NCBI RefSeq assembly: GCF_000516985.1
Contig: NW_006917093.1
Location: 3,224,001-3,288,000 of the forward strand
From: Pestalotiopsis fici W106-1
Taxonomy: Eukaryota > Ascomycota > Sordariomycetes > Amphisphaeriales > Sporocadaceae
Length of the DNA: 64,000 nucleotides
Reading direction: 5' to 3'
Part shown: piece after piece, positions 11,449-22,961 of the stretch
Layout of the letters: every line of letters starts with the position of its first letter
Numbering within the stretch: position 1 is the first letter of the stretch
Program-made: the position numbers and the translations under genes
The notes under the pieces: generated by a model
The model's input: only the letters and a program-made list of their open reading frames with translations
Databases searched by the model: none
What the model was told of the DNA's origin: nothing

Positions 11449-13212
11449 AGACTGGGACCAGCCAGGACCCAGCCAGGACCACACGGCAAACGAAGGGTGC
11501 ATGGTGGGACTGTGGTTTTTATTAGAGTTCGAGGCACACATTTGGAACACAACCAACCCCACACAAGAAAGAAGGAGAGAGCTCTACACTATGGTACGTA
11601 CATACAGGTAGGCAGGTTGGCAGGGTCTGGAGAGGCCTCGAACCACTTCCACACCACCCACTTGCCACCCACCAAAGAAGCCGAAGCCCTGCAACAACAT
11701 CACCCATCTTCTCCATACCACCTACCTCAGGGCCATGATACGTACAGAGTACATTCCTTACCTTTGCTATGCACTTGGAATGTATCATCTAGCAGCTATC
11801 CAAGGTCCTTGGTCCTTTTAACCTCCTCAAGCTTGTAACCACCTCAAGCCTGTACACGCAAATGTAAGCTACTACAAGGCTAGATCTGGGGGAGCGCCAG
11901 GGCCAAAGCACTGGCAATTATAAACCCACTGCAGCTAATGAGAGAGAGAGAGGCAGCTAAGATGGTGCAACTTATTTAGTTGTAGTCTTTGGCGCAAAAC
12001 AGAAACTATTGGCATGCGATCCTATTGGTACGTGAACTTCTCTTTCTTGGTTCGCTTGGGGAACTCTTTGCAATGGCCCCTTAGCAAGAGGGAGGCACCA
12101 GCAACCAAAACTCCGGGGGTGGATGGGACGGATACTTGTCTATAACCAATGGTTTTTGAAGCTGCCCTTTTTAGGGGCCCATGATCCAATAGTAGTAGTA
12201 CTAATTGCTGTAGTAGCAGCGAGTGGCCCAAGGATGAAAAGGCCATTCAATACTCGGCTCATGAAAAGAGTCTTGGGGCATTTGAGGGAATCAAATCAAT
12301 CAGGTGAGCAAGTAATAAACCTCATATGTTTCTTTCCCATATTTACGATAGGAGGTTTTGAATGTCAAGTCAATATCACCACATTAAATAGCATCGCATG
12401 GGAATTGGAGCTGCTTCTGTCGAGTGACAAGCTCGCTCAAATGTGGGGACAATGACGAAACGCAAGCCGCCGCCCCAGTCACTCACTACATAGGTACATC
12501 TTCTCACCTCGCAGCAACAACATCTAATCTCTTTGGACTCCGAGGTACGCACACTTCCACCGCCGCTCCTTCAAGGAGATTTCCAGCCAGTCTTCAGACT
12601 TGACTTCATCTTGCAGCATCAAACAATTTGGTGGTGTATCCAAGAAATAAAAAAAAGGGTGTTCCCATTATCAATCTCTGGGGAAAGCCAATCAGAACGG
12701 GACTATCGACCCAAAATAGATTCGGGTTCGCTTGAGGTATGTTGCCACGCCTCGATCTCACTTTGCGTCCCAGATGAGCAAGACCCTGACCCCCCTTCTA
12801 GGGCTTTAACAAGGCCCCTTCTAGAAGGACGCCGCTATTCGAGGTCTACAAAGAATCCTTAGCTCCCCCTCTTGTCTTTGTGCATGTCGAAACCTTGCCC
12901 GTGTTCTTGAGAGAGGGGGAAGATTCCGGAGCATCGGAATAAGTAGGACACCTCAAAGTTGCCCAACTGTGTGTATGCTGACCACGTTCATCAAAAGCCC
13001 TTACATCATACCTACCCGACTTGGGACCACGCAAGGCTGAACAATCAGTTTGCTTTGGACGGTTGCCAGCCACAATATCCCAATCTCACCTGTCAAAACC
13101 CAAATAGGGCCAAGGACGGCCGGCACCGACAGGTGCAGTCCGGTAACGTCGGAGCTGGAATCACCCGCTGCATTCCCGTGGAGCCAGGCCAGAGAGAGGC
13201 ATCACTTACAGC

Positions 13213-14508
13213 ATGTGTCAACAGCATGGCGATACAAGTCAGCAGCAACCAAGGGCAGCAGACGCCTACGGATCTAGCCGGTCTGATGAGACTATCCCAA
13301 AGGATCCCTTCCCGTGGGACGTGGGAGTCTTTGACGCCCACTGCCATCCTACGGATACCATGGCACTAGTCTCGTCGATACCAGACATGAAGGCCCGTGC
13401 CCTTACAGTCATGTCCACGAGATCTCAAGACCAAAACCTAGTACACGATCTCGCTCTGGAACAGGGCGTGGAGGCACCGGGAGCTATTTTTTCAACCGAG
13501 GACATGAGCAGCCACCACAGACGGGTGATTCCGTCATTTGGCTGGCATCCATGGTTCTCGTACCAAATATACGATGACAAAGCATCCGAGCCGACGTATG
13601 ATGGGACAGCAGAGGGCAAGGCGGCACACTATGACAAGATCCTGTCACCTGCCCCTTCGTCCCAGTCCAAGGCATTCAGCTCGGGCCTGCAGGACCCCGT
13701 AGCACTGTCCAAGTTCATCAGCGAGACGAGAGCTCGTCTCCAAGAACATCCCCACGCCCTCGTGGGAGAGATAGGTTTGGACAAGGCCTTTCGCATCCCC
13801 GAGAGCTGGACCGTGGTAGGCGACGGCGGACGAGATGAGACGTTGACGCCCGGGGGTCGTGAGGGCCGCCGCCTGAGCCCGCACCGCGTTAATATTGCGC
13901 ACCAGACAAGCATTTTAAAGGCACAGCTGCAACTTGCTGGTGAGCTCAACCGGGCCGTTAGTGTCCATGGCGTTCAAGTGCATGGCGGCGTATACAACGC
14001 CATCTCTGATTGCTGGAAAGGTTACGAGAAAGAAGTCTTGTCACGTCGCGAGCAGAGGAAGATAGCCCCCCATGCTCACGACTTGGAAGATGACAGTAGT
14101 AGCGACTCTAACGCTCAACCCGACGTGAAGCCGAGCGGCATCCGCAAAGGAAACACGGCAGGTAAACCGTTCCCGCCGCGGATATGTCTGCACTCGTACA
14201 GCGGGCCCGTAAATATCATGAACCAATATCTTCACAAGACGGTGCCCTCCAAGGTCTTCTTTTCCTTCTCAACGGCCATCAACTTTGATCCCGAGGGTGG
14301 TGAAAAAAACCAAAAGACTGAGGAGGCGATTCGGGCATGTCCCGATAATAGAGTCTTGGTTGAGAGCGATCTGCACGTGGCCGGTGATAGCATGGATGGG
14401 GCCCTCGAGTCCATCTGTCGCAAAGTTTGCGAACTCAAGGGCTGGCCTTTGAGGGAAGGGGTCGAGCAGCTCGCTCGAAACTACCGCGAATTCGTTTTCG
14501 ACGACTGA
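13213..14508 (+). CDS. SCN1: TatD-family metal hydrolase, Scn1-like
   Basis: Uninterrupted 431-residue frame. Metal ligands expected of the TatD amidohydrolase fold are all visible: His43 and His45 (FDAHCHPTD), Glu186 (VGEIGLD), His252 (SVHGVQ), His327 (LHSYSG) and Asp386 (VESDLH). This is the fungal branch related to fission yeast Scn1, found as an interactor of the anaphase-promoting-complex subunit Cut9; TatD proteins generally are Mg-dependent 3'-5' exonucleases or phosphoesterases. An insert of about 50 acidic and Ser/Lys-rich residues (about 275-320) lies between the conserved His252 and His327 motifs and is probably a disordered loop. The start ATG is the first in frame. Convergent with the transcription factor gene, 377 bases away. 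Confidence 0.9.
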   Translation: MCQQHGDTSQQQPRAADAYGSSRSDETIPKDPFPWDVGVFDAHCHPTDTMALVSSIPDMKARALTVMSTRSQDQNLVHDLALEQGVEAPGAIFSTEDMSSHHRRVIPSFGWHPWFSYQIYDDKASEPTYDGTAEGKAAHYDKILSPAPSSQSKAFSSGLQDPVALSKFISETRARLQEHPHALVGEIGLDKAFRIPESWTVVGDGGRDETLTPGGREGRRLSPHRVNIAHQTSILKAQLQLAGELNRAVSVHGVQVHGGVYNAISDCWKGYEKEVLSRREQRKIAPHAHDLEDDSSSDSNAQPDVKPSGIRKGNTAGKPFPPRICLHSYSGPVNIMNQYLHKTVPSKVFFSFSTAINFDPEGGEKNQKTEEAIRACPDNRVLVESDLHVAGDSMDGALESICRKVCELKGWPLREGVEQLARNYREFVFDD

Positions 14509-14885
14509 TTTGTTGAAGAAGAAAAATTTGCACTTTTCTGAGCTAAAGACATTGATACCTATGGGTCACAATGCTGAATCTTCTTACCTTAGCGTGGGAG
14601 GAAGTGCTAGGTTCCACAAGAATAACACCAATAAACAAACAGTCGTGATACTGGCGTCTTTTCCAGTAATGCGACACAAGTTATCCAGGTGATGCATATG
14701 GTATCATTATACACTACCTTTCTGATTCCTAGTTTATCTTCAGTGCTACTTACATGACAGCCCCTGATATGTAAAAAGTATCCGGAACTTGTAGCTATCC
14801 TAGGAAATAAAAGTTTGATGTCATTAATGCCCTGAAACATGTAAAAGAGCTTCGAGGTGTAGTGTTACTCGAGGAGCGTGTTGCT
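14509..14885. other. Gap between convergent genes, no gene seen
   Basis: AT-rich 377 bases between the stop codons of the Scn1-type gene and the transcription factor; most likely 3' untranslated sequence of both. Confidence 0.7.
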
Positions 14886-17259
14886 CTACAGAAACTCGCT
14901 AAGAACTGTGACTCTTGTTCTGGCGACCTCAGATCCTTGATCACCATCAGCCATGATTTGCATGATCTGAATCATACGAGCTACCGAGAGAAACATGTCA
15001 GTTATCATGGCCAAAGTGTATACTTTGAAATTGACGGAAACAAAATAGACTTACTAAGGTCCGCTCTGGCCCTCGCAAACAATGGGTCCCGCTCAAACCT
15101 CTCTACCTCATCAGGCTCAACATCGCTAGCCGTCTCCCGCAGGACATTGCCAATGCACAGCGCCTCGAGGAATGCACGGTGGTTGAAGACCCACCATACC
15201 CGCGCCTCGTGTGCAAAAAGGTTGTACAGCATGAAGAAAGCATTGATGGCCTCGTGCGCTGCCTCGAGTGTCGCTCGAACGTTTACAGGAACATCTGGAC
15301 TTTCTGAAGCATGTACTAGCATGAGGTTGTGGTAGTAGTTGCTTGTCAGAAAAAGCGTTTGCCGTACGATTCGCTTGTTCGTCGCGGCAAGCTGCGTGAG
15401 AGACTCCTGGTCCCAGGAGCGGAATATGTCGGGAAATGATCTATACACGGCCCGGAAATCCGAAATAAGCTTCGACTTCTGACGCTGTGTAGAGCATATG
15501 GGTATGTCGAGAGAACGAGGACTACATATTGTTTCTTGGACCAAATTTGCTAATGACCAGGAACCTCGAATATAGGCTGTATCCCGAGGGTCTGTGCTGA
15601 CAATGTCGTTGGGATCATCCACGAGATCGTCCACATTGACATCTGTATGTGTCGCGCTTGGTGGCAGGGACAGCAGAATTGTCAAAAATGTGTCTTGGTG
15701 CAAAACAGCCTGCCAAAGTTTTCGCCGTTGTTGCTTCTCAAATTTGCTCGCGTCAGGCACGACTAGGGAGGAACGTCAGTATAATTAGGCTCGGCGTGAG
15801 GCTGATAGGACCTACCAATATTCGGGTCTCGATGTAGTCCCATTGCATACGCTTGTCTCATGAGGATTCCAGCAAATGACCAACCGTCTGAAGCGTGGTT
15901 ATCGTTGATGAGGAAATAGGTAAGCAAGACCATTGCTTGTATCGACTGGATGGAAGCTGAACTAAGGTAACACCCGATCCGCAGGGCCTGGTTTGATGCA
16001 GATGCGTAGAACTCCGCACTTTTTTTGCCATCCTCTAGCGTCGTCACGGTTTGAAATTGCGTTCCCAGGGCCATCATGACGAAAACTAGGCCAACAAAAG
16101 CGGCATCAGCATTCTCATGCTGGTTCCTGTGTAAAAGGGACCAAAAGTGCTCATAATCGGCGTAAAAGGTCTGACGATGAATCATTGGATACACCGGATC
16201 CACACATTCAAAGTATTGCGCAATCAGCATGTCGGCATTTGCCTTCTCCTTGGGCATGACGCTGATGACTTGTTCGAGCTTGCCTTCAAAGGTCCAATAG
16301 TTTGCAAACGGATGTTCTGCTCCCACCCCGAATACCTTGGATGCAGTAGGCAATGAATAAGGTATGTTTGACAGCAAGCCTGTGGATGAGGCGACAGTGC
16401 CTCGGGACATGGGGCCAGAAGAGAAGCCTTTATCTGCAATATTAGGAACAGATGTTGGTGCATCTTTGGTCGTGTCCGACAGCTTCCTCTTGGGCGGCTT
16501 GGTCATCCTGGTCCCATTGGCTGCTGTTCGTGTAGTTTGCCTGTGGAAGAGTGTCAGAAAGAGCAAGCACAGTCGCCGTGTCTGGCGTCTCGACTTACTC
16601 GAGCAGATCCGCAACGTGGGCATATTTGCACTCGGTTTGACGTTTGATGCATGCCAGACAATTCGGCCGTCCTCTGTCACACTAATGGAGACATTTCGTT
16701 AGCAAGAAATGAGTCTCGTGTGTCACAGTATGTTGAAAGGTTTCTTGTCATGCGGAAAGTGGTTGAGTACGACAGGGCCGCCCCAGCCAACCAAACTCAG
16801 TCACATAGTATTACAATATACAAAAATGATTGTGTAATGCGCAAGCGATAACCAAGTTAGTCACCCATGTAACAGACGATTGGACAATGAGACGATCTGC
16901 TCTGCCAATTGCTATGGTGTATACACAAATCAGGCCCATCGGAGTGAGCCCCGGTACACACTGTGATTGGTGTGGGTAGAGGAGATTTGGGAATTTGCAA
17001 GCAAGGTCGATCTTACCTTTGTTTTTCTCTCGACGCATTCATGGCACGACAAGGTTGGCTTATTGCGCTTCTGCTTCTTCTTGGAATGGGCAGTTGAATC
17101 CTCGGGGGTGACGGCGTTGCTCTGACCGCTGTCGCCCCATTCCGACTTGACGGCTAAAGCAGTGGGTGAGCCGTAGGGGGCGGCATTGTGGGCTGATGAG
17201 TCCAGCGATGTAGGTGTTAGAATGGTATTAGGATGCGGCCTTCCGGAGGCGTAAGACAT
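14886..17259 (-). CDS. Zn2Cys6 transcription factor with fungal MHR domain
   Basis: Five exons, 17259-17017, 16681-16599, 16540-15816, 15762-15055 and 14980-14886, give 617 residues with all phases agreeing. The binuclear zinc cluster is split by the first intron: Cys72 and Cys75 in exon 1; Cys82, Cys89, Cys92 and Cys99 in exon 2 (spacing C-x2-C-x6-C-x6-C-x2-C-x6-C), preceded by a Lys/Arg patch (KKKQKRNK). The middle holds the fungal-specific regulator domain (DPVYPMIHRQTFYADY; GILMRQAYAMGLHRDP). The last exon adds TRMIQIMQIMADGDQGSEV and ends at TAG. The protein should be a nuclear DNA-binding regulator; the target is unknown. The frame stays open upstream of 17259 but has no ATG. The 335-nt first intron is unusually long for this window. 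It is the nearest neighbour of the Ayg1-like gene, transcribed away from it. Confidence 0.9.
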
Positions 17260-20200
17260 TATAGAATAAGGTACAACGGTAGTAAACTCCAAAATCCTGC
17301 TTATTCCCAGAGGGACGGCGGAGCCAAAAAGGCGCGAGCAAGCGTTTGCAGCAAGACAGACAAGCAGATGGGTTGGTGGGTAATGGGTATACAACTGCCG
17401 GATCAGCAAAAACGTCTCGTAAGCCGCTTGCGGGCGACGACGAGGCGGCAGTTCTACTACTGCCTTGGCGGCTCCCCAGGCTTGGTTTGGGGTTGAAAAG
17501 GCAATTGAAGCGCGCTGGTGGCGAGTGCGGAGCAGAGTATGGGGATTGGGAATTGCTTGCAGGAAAAGACAAGCAACTGGGCTGTCCGGGAATAAGCCGA
17601 CAAGTGCCGTGGGACAAGCAAATCCAATGCTTTTATTTTTATTTTGAGACGGTTTGCGATCAGCGACGTGGCACTGGCTGGCGTGTGTGGTGTGTGTGTC
17701 TTCTTTGCTGACTGACAAGTTCGCTCGCGTGCGGGTTTGGGTCCGGGAATGAAGGGAAATTGTGAAAAAAGAAACGGGGGGACAGCTGGAGATAAGAAGG
17801 AGCTGATTTGGAAAATGGTCAGCAGGTGGCCAGGGGAGAGAGAGAGAGCAAGAGAGAGAGAGGCAAAGAGGAGACAGAGAAGAGAGACTAGGACTTGGGA
17901 CTGCCGGTTAGTTAGTTCGTTCGATTGCGAGAATTGGAACGAGCGAGACTTTCTCGATCACCCCGGATTTCTAGTACTCTACTACTACAGGTTGACAGGA
18001 GCCCATGTTAGTGGAGTAGAGTAGTGAATTGTCTAGGGTAGGTAACGCCTCTTTTACAACCCACGCAGTTGAATGAGCTAAGGTAGAATACCATAATGGT
18101 ACTGACCCTTTAACTGCTGGGGAGGCACTCTAATTTGCGGCTTGAGACAGCGCGTAAAACGAGCCTACGGGAAGCAGACGAAGAGAGAGAGAGAAAAAAA
18201 AGCAAAAAAATAATAAGATTTACTGTGTGTATATGAATCTAGACTCAGTCTCGACCGTGACGCCCACAATGTCACCTGCTTCGCTTCCCAATTCTTGTCC
18301 TTATCCCGCAGCCGCAATTCAGTTCAGTCCCGGCTGTTGTGGTTATCGCGCTTTCTTTGGCCACTTCAAGCTAGTAGCCCGAGCTCAGCTCAGCTAGGGG
18401 AACGGAAGGAACATGGGTGCAAGGTCAACTACCACGATCGAGCTACTGGGTAGCTAGTAAGCTAGCTTAGCTGCTTGAGCTGGGCACATATGTTAGTAGG
18501 TAATGCAGGCAACGAGACAGGTCAAGAAAGTCGGCTGCTGGTGGTGGTGGTGGTGGTTGATTGATTAATTGGTTTGCATGATACGTGTTTTCTAGATCGA
18601 GAACCCATGGAATCTCTCAAGCATTTCTCACGTCTCCTTGGCCATATTGGACGTCTTGAGAATTGGTAATTGCTCACTAAACGGACACCAGATTCCACCC
18701 CCAACCGCCGACAATGTAACCGTGTCCGCGGGGTGGTGGCGAGCATTCCCCCCCGGTGCCTACATTACACCCCCAGCAGTCGTCAGCCTGTCAGCTTGGT
18801 CAGTGGTCATTCACGGCCACAGACTCTTCTTCCGAGCTGGACTCAGCAAACCCCGAGCGTCTCGGTTGATTGACCCCGCGAACCCTCCCAAACCAGGACA
18901 TGTTTTTCTTGCTTCTTATCGCAATTCCGGCGATAATTTCCCAAGTGCTCTTTCGTTGGACAAGAGTTGACGAAAGAATCAAATCAATACTGACGTCATC
19001 CAAAACACCCCAAAAATGTCGGCCATAATTGTAAAATCGCAAATTGAGTCAGGTTTGGATATTCCCAAAGTGGTACAGACTACAATTAGCTACTATGGCA
19101 AGTTCCGAGACGATCTGATTTAGTACGAGCGTCTTCAGCTGAGCCGCGTACCGCCAAGATGGTATACATGGGCTAATGAAAATGCAAAAAAAAGCAAAGG
19201 GTGCCAAACATTGAATTGAAAGCATTAAATCCGCCCATTATGACGTGCTACAGGCGCCATGCTACAAGTAAGTCAACCTGAACTTCCGAGATTTCTTTCA
19301 TCATGCTCCGATCATCCGAAGGTCCTCCCTATCCTGCAACAAATTACCCCCACGGTCACAGCGCGCTGTCTGCTCCACGTGCAACACGGCTCACAAGTAT
19401 ATTCAACAGTGCCTATGCCACAGTTCTCATGCATGCACGAAGTATATATGGTAATATACCGGGTATAAAAAGCCGTCCTCTCCGGATCCTCGGTGAACGT
19501 AGCAGCCTTCACATAGAGGCTCTTTACGGCAGCCGTGGGCGCAAATGACACTATTCAAGGGATCATTTCTGATGATACGCATCACGTTATCAATAACAAG
19601 CCGTCGCATGTTGCAAGCATATAGATAATAGTGGCAGTCGACTAATCCTTCCATCATCGTGTCGAGAAAGGTTAGCTCATAATCTCTAGGACCTATTTTA
19701 TTAAAATGACTTTCTCCGACTCCTCGGGCTCCTAAAATCGCTGAATAGTTGCAGCCAAGATCAGCACAAACTACAAGAGCATCTCTGTCGGGTCAAGACG
19801 GTGCTGCGCCAGTCGACATGGACACTGATTTCTTCGACTGCTCACTTAACCAAGACACATCCCCATTTCGGGTTGCAACATCATTTATTGGCGTCAACAC
19901 TGCCTTGCCTTACAAAACTTGTGCTATGTATAGAAGAACAGCGAGACTCAAAAGTATAGTGAGTTTCAAAACAACAGCGCAAAATCACGGCAACATCGTG
20001 TTACGGAGGAGTAGTTTAAACTCCTGGACAAATCATTCAATCTAACACCCATATCGTATGCCTACCCGAGTAGGATCATATTTTGTCCGAGTCTCTTCCA
20101 CAGCTCTCCCGGTGTCCCAGAGTAGTGAGGGAGCTCGGCGTTTTCGGGGGCTTCCAAAATATGAAAGTTCAGGTAGTGCATCAGCTCTCCATGAGCCACT

Positions 20201-20611
20201 TACCACTTCTGCTGAAATAAATTCCTCCAGTCTGGGGAGTCATCTCTTGGGGTTCTTAGTCAGAGTTAAGTGAAATATGCTCTTCGTAAATTCGAGTCCC
20301 GAGCCGGCATACGAGCTATTTGCACTTTTAATATATATTTTTAGCTGAATAGGACAAGATAACGTAGCAGACACCTATACTCGTCGAGGGTATATATCAT
20401 ACATTTGCCCATCTGTACAAGTATGACAAGGCATAAGCAGCAGCCTGAGAAGAGCTGTATCTCGCAGCAAAGTTCTGTAAAGACTCGCTGAATGCTTTAT
20501 TCAAACTTTCCTCTGCCTGGACAAACTGAAGGCTTCGCTGACTTATACCACGGCCGTACGTAGCAACACATCTTCGATCGTGACGATTAGAGCAGTACCC
20601 TATTTCTGAAA
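17260..20611. other. 3.4 kb divergent gap, no gene seen
   Basis: It separates the starts of the Zn2Cys6 factor (-) and the Ayg1-like hydrolase (+), so both promoters lie here. The factor's side has an open, stop-free leader to 17718 without an ATG. GA-rich repeats occur near 17834-17890. Between about 18.9 and 20.6 kb the sequence is AT-richer with short frames on both strands; I recognise no coding or transposon remnant. Confidence 0.55.
18538..18557. repeat. GGT trinucleotide repeat
   Basis: About six GGT units in the intergenic region between the transcription factor and the Ayg1-like gene. Confidence 0.8.
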
Positions 20612-21922
20612 ATGGCCCCCTTTGACCGTCCTCTGCCTTTTCACGTACAATCCACCGTGGACAAGGTCCACAAGTTCCCGCATCATGACTCCATCACGCA
20701 GCTGTGGGAGTCGAGATGGCGAGACCTTTGCCGTACAGCCGAGTACCCCTTCGGGGAGGCGGCATTGGAGGATTTCGAGCCCATCTTTGCCTCCCTCGTC
20801 ACCAAATTCCACAACGACCCCGAGGCTCTGGTCCGTGATCCGGACGGGTACGCCGCGTCTTTCCTGCCCGCGGCCGCGGCGCTGGTCCGCGAGGCCGAAG
20901 CGTCGGAAAAGGTCCAGGATACGGACCGTGCCCGCGACCTGTTCCTCCGTGCCGCGGCCATCTACCGCATCGCCCGCTTTCCCGTCAACCGCTCGCCGCT
21001 GGGCCACGTGGCTTGGGAAATGGGCCGCGGATCCTATCTGCGTGGAGCCGCGTACCTGGAGCCGCCCGTCCGTGAGGTCGCCATACCCTTTACCCATGCA
21101 AAGGCGGGTGTAGATGCGGCAGAACGGCCCATTCTCGCAAATTTGCGGATCCCGTCGTCGTCTTCGTCGTCGTGTTCCTCGCAAAAGCCCGACGCCAGCA
21201 GCTGGCCGGTCCTCGTCCTCATTTCTGGACTAGACTCGTACCGCAGCGACAGCACGACCCGCACCACTGCGCACACGGCCACGGGGCTCGCCGTGCTCGC
21301 TGTGGACATACCGGGGACGGCAGACTCGCCGGCGGCGGCGGGGGATCCGTCGGCGTCGGACCGGCTGTTCTCGTCGGTGCTGGAGTGGATCGCCACGACG
21401 GGCCGGGGCTGTAGCACGGGCGGCTACCACGCGCTGCGCCTGGCGCACACGCACTCCGAGCATCTGCTGGCTGTCATTTGCCACGGCGGAGCCTGCCACT
21501 ACATGTTCGAGCCGGACTGGATACGCGCTCAGGATCACATGGAGTATCCCTTTGGGCTGGCAGAGGCGCTGGCGTGGAAATTTGGGTTCCGGCGGCAGCG
21601 GCTGGATAAGACCAATAGCTCTCGCAGCGAGGAAGAAGCCGACGTTGCGGCATACGTAGGGGAGGCCAAGAAACGATTCAGCCTAGAAGACGGCCTAGAT
21701 GCTGGTATGTTGAACGGCCGCAGCTGCAGATTGCTCATCGTCAATGGCCTCGAGGATTCAGTTTTCCCCATTGAGGACAGCTGGCTCGTCGCGAGTCGGG
21801 GTCGGCCAAAAGAAGTGCGCCTGCTGGAAAATCGTCGTCACATGGGAAACCCTGGAGGAGACGAGATCGCTGTGGAATGGGCTCGCGAGGTTGTTAGGCA
21901 GGCCGGGGGGATAAACAAGTAA
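20612..21922 (+). CDS. ayg1: Ayg1-like alpha/beta hydrolase
   Basis: Single exon, 436 residues. The N-terminal helical part (LWESRWRDLCRTAEYPF; IYRIARFPV) and the hydrolase core (LVLISGLDSYRSD; VDIPGTADSP; GGYHALRLAHTH; EYPFGLAEALAWK; NGLEDSVFPIED) match the family of Aspergillus Ayg1, which shortens the heptaketide naphthopyrone YWA1 to tetrahydroxynaphthalene in melanin synthesis. Likely catalytic triad: Ser268 in GCSTG, Asp382, His410. Two oddities: a Ser run at 182-190, and an unusually short link between the helix ending at Ile260 and the nucleophile elbow, where the usual hydrophobic strand is not evident. If functional, it acts on a polyketide or an ester; no polyketide synthase lies in the window, so the substrate is unknown. 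GC-rich coding, normal for this genome. Confidence 0.87.
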   Translation: MAPFDRPLPFHVQSTVDKVHKFPHHDSITQLWESRWRDLCRTAEYPFGEAALEDFEPIFASLVTKFHNDPEALVRDPDGYAASFLPAAAALVREAEASEKVQDTDRARDLFLRAAAIYRIARFPVNRSPLGHVAWEMGRGSYLRGAAYLEPPVREVAIPFTHAKAGVDAAERPILANLRIPSSSSSSCSSQKPDASSWPVLVLISGLDSYRSDSTTRTTAHTATGLAVLAVDIPGTADSPAAAGDPSASDRLFSSVLEWIATTGRGCSTGGYHALRLAHTHSEHLLAVICHGGACHYMFEPDWIRAQDHMEYPFGLAEALAWKFGFRRQRLDKTNSSRSEEEADVAAYVGEAKKRFSLEDGLDAGMLNGRSCRLLIVNGLEDSVFPIEDSWLVASRGRPKEVRLLENRRHMGNPGGDEIAVEWAREVVRQAGGINK

Positions 21923-22961
21923 TCTCACAGCGGATCATGTAAACCTGTAAAAGTAAAACAGAAACCACACTACTGTGATGCTAGGACTATATCCATGTGA
22001 GGATGGAGGAGGAATGTCTAGACTCTTCTTTCTTTGTAGATATCTTGCCGTAAGTCTACTCCAAGATACAAGCACGTCAATGTAGATGACAATCAAAATG
22101 TATCACCAAGATGAGTAATAACTTGTTTACCATTCAGGTAGTTCCATCTCACCTGTCAGTGCAGCCACAACAGTTAGAGACTTGTCCCCCCAACCGATAC
22201 ATATGACGACGAGCCCACATGAGCTTGAGGCTGCAAAGAGTATACATGGCTGGACGAGTGTTTGACTGAATATGGCTATGACCTCAGAAGGAAATTCGAT
22301 AACTATTGTACAGCAACGACTTGTTCCCCCCTTACCGTCTCCGGACATAATGACACCTCGCGTCACCCACGATCGAGAGAGATCTTTGTCTAGCATACTT
22401 GGGGAGCCTGACATGGCAATATTGTCGTGTTCCACATCATGGGCACGTTCTTTCAGAATCTTCAGTCAACGCACAAGGTTTGTTATTTGTTGTTTCTCAT
22501 TAATTTTGGATGCTTTGAACGAATGCAGCTGGTGCCAGCTCTATGCCTACAGCTTGGCCCGATTTATGAAGCTATTTTGCATGCAGTGCCATCTCCTTCA
22601 CGGTCACTTGCTTTGTCCTATCCTGCATCTTCCTGGCTCGTCATCGTCGGTAATATTGTGGTGGCCGTTTGCTCCGTCTGTGATAAACCCCCCCGGTATT
22701 TTGCAATTACACTTCTCTATGTTTGGTGAAATGTTTTGAATCGTAAATGCCAACTCCGTCGCAATGCTCAGAATGAAATGAGCTCGTAAAACACTTGGTA
22801 TGGTGTAGATGTAGTAAATAGCACCAGCAAGTGATATTCGACATCCCAAGATGGAAAAAGAAAGAAAATGCTGATGCGGTCGTGATATAAAAAGTAATTG
22901 CTGGTCATATCTAACCATCGCCGGGTCGACTTGCGTCTAATGCAATGGGGACGGGAAGTCA
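21923..22961. other. Gap between convergent genes, no supported gene
   Basis: One kilobase between the stop codons of the Ayg1-like and coiled-coil genes. A 155-codon plus-strand frame (22272-22739) and a 102-codon minus-strand frame (22127-22435) overlap each other; neither resembles a known family, so I do not call them genes. Confidence 0.5.

Larger units (their letters stand above)
10153..13212. other. 3 kb divergent gap with low-complexity DNA
   Basis: It lies between the starts of the membrane-protein gene (-) and the Scn1-type gene (+), so it should hold both promoters. It contains several low-complexity tracts, listed separately. Open frames are either repeat-derived or short; I support no gene. 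Confidence 0.6.

Noticed and set aside
17260..17718. Upstream extension of the transcription factor frame
   Set aside because: Open but without an ATG; the first ATG at 17259 fits.
20281..20320. tRNA T-arm-like string (ATTCGAGTCCCGAGC)
   Set aside because: No matching acceptor, D or anticodon arms around it.
18960..20600. Possible RIP-mutated transposon remnant
   Set aside because: AT-richer than surroundings but no recognisable transposase, repeats or terminal inverted repeats by eye; dinucleotide indices would be needed.
22127..22739. Overlapping frames of 102 (-) and 155 (+) codons
   Set aside because: They overlap each other, and the minus frame starts at GTG. A donor, branch and acceptor could be drawn but lead to no sensible protein.
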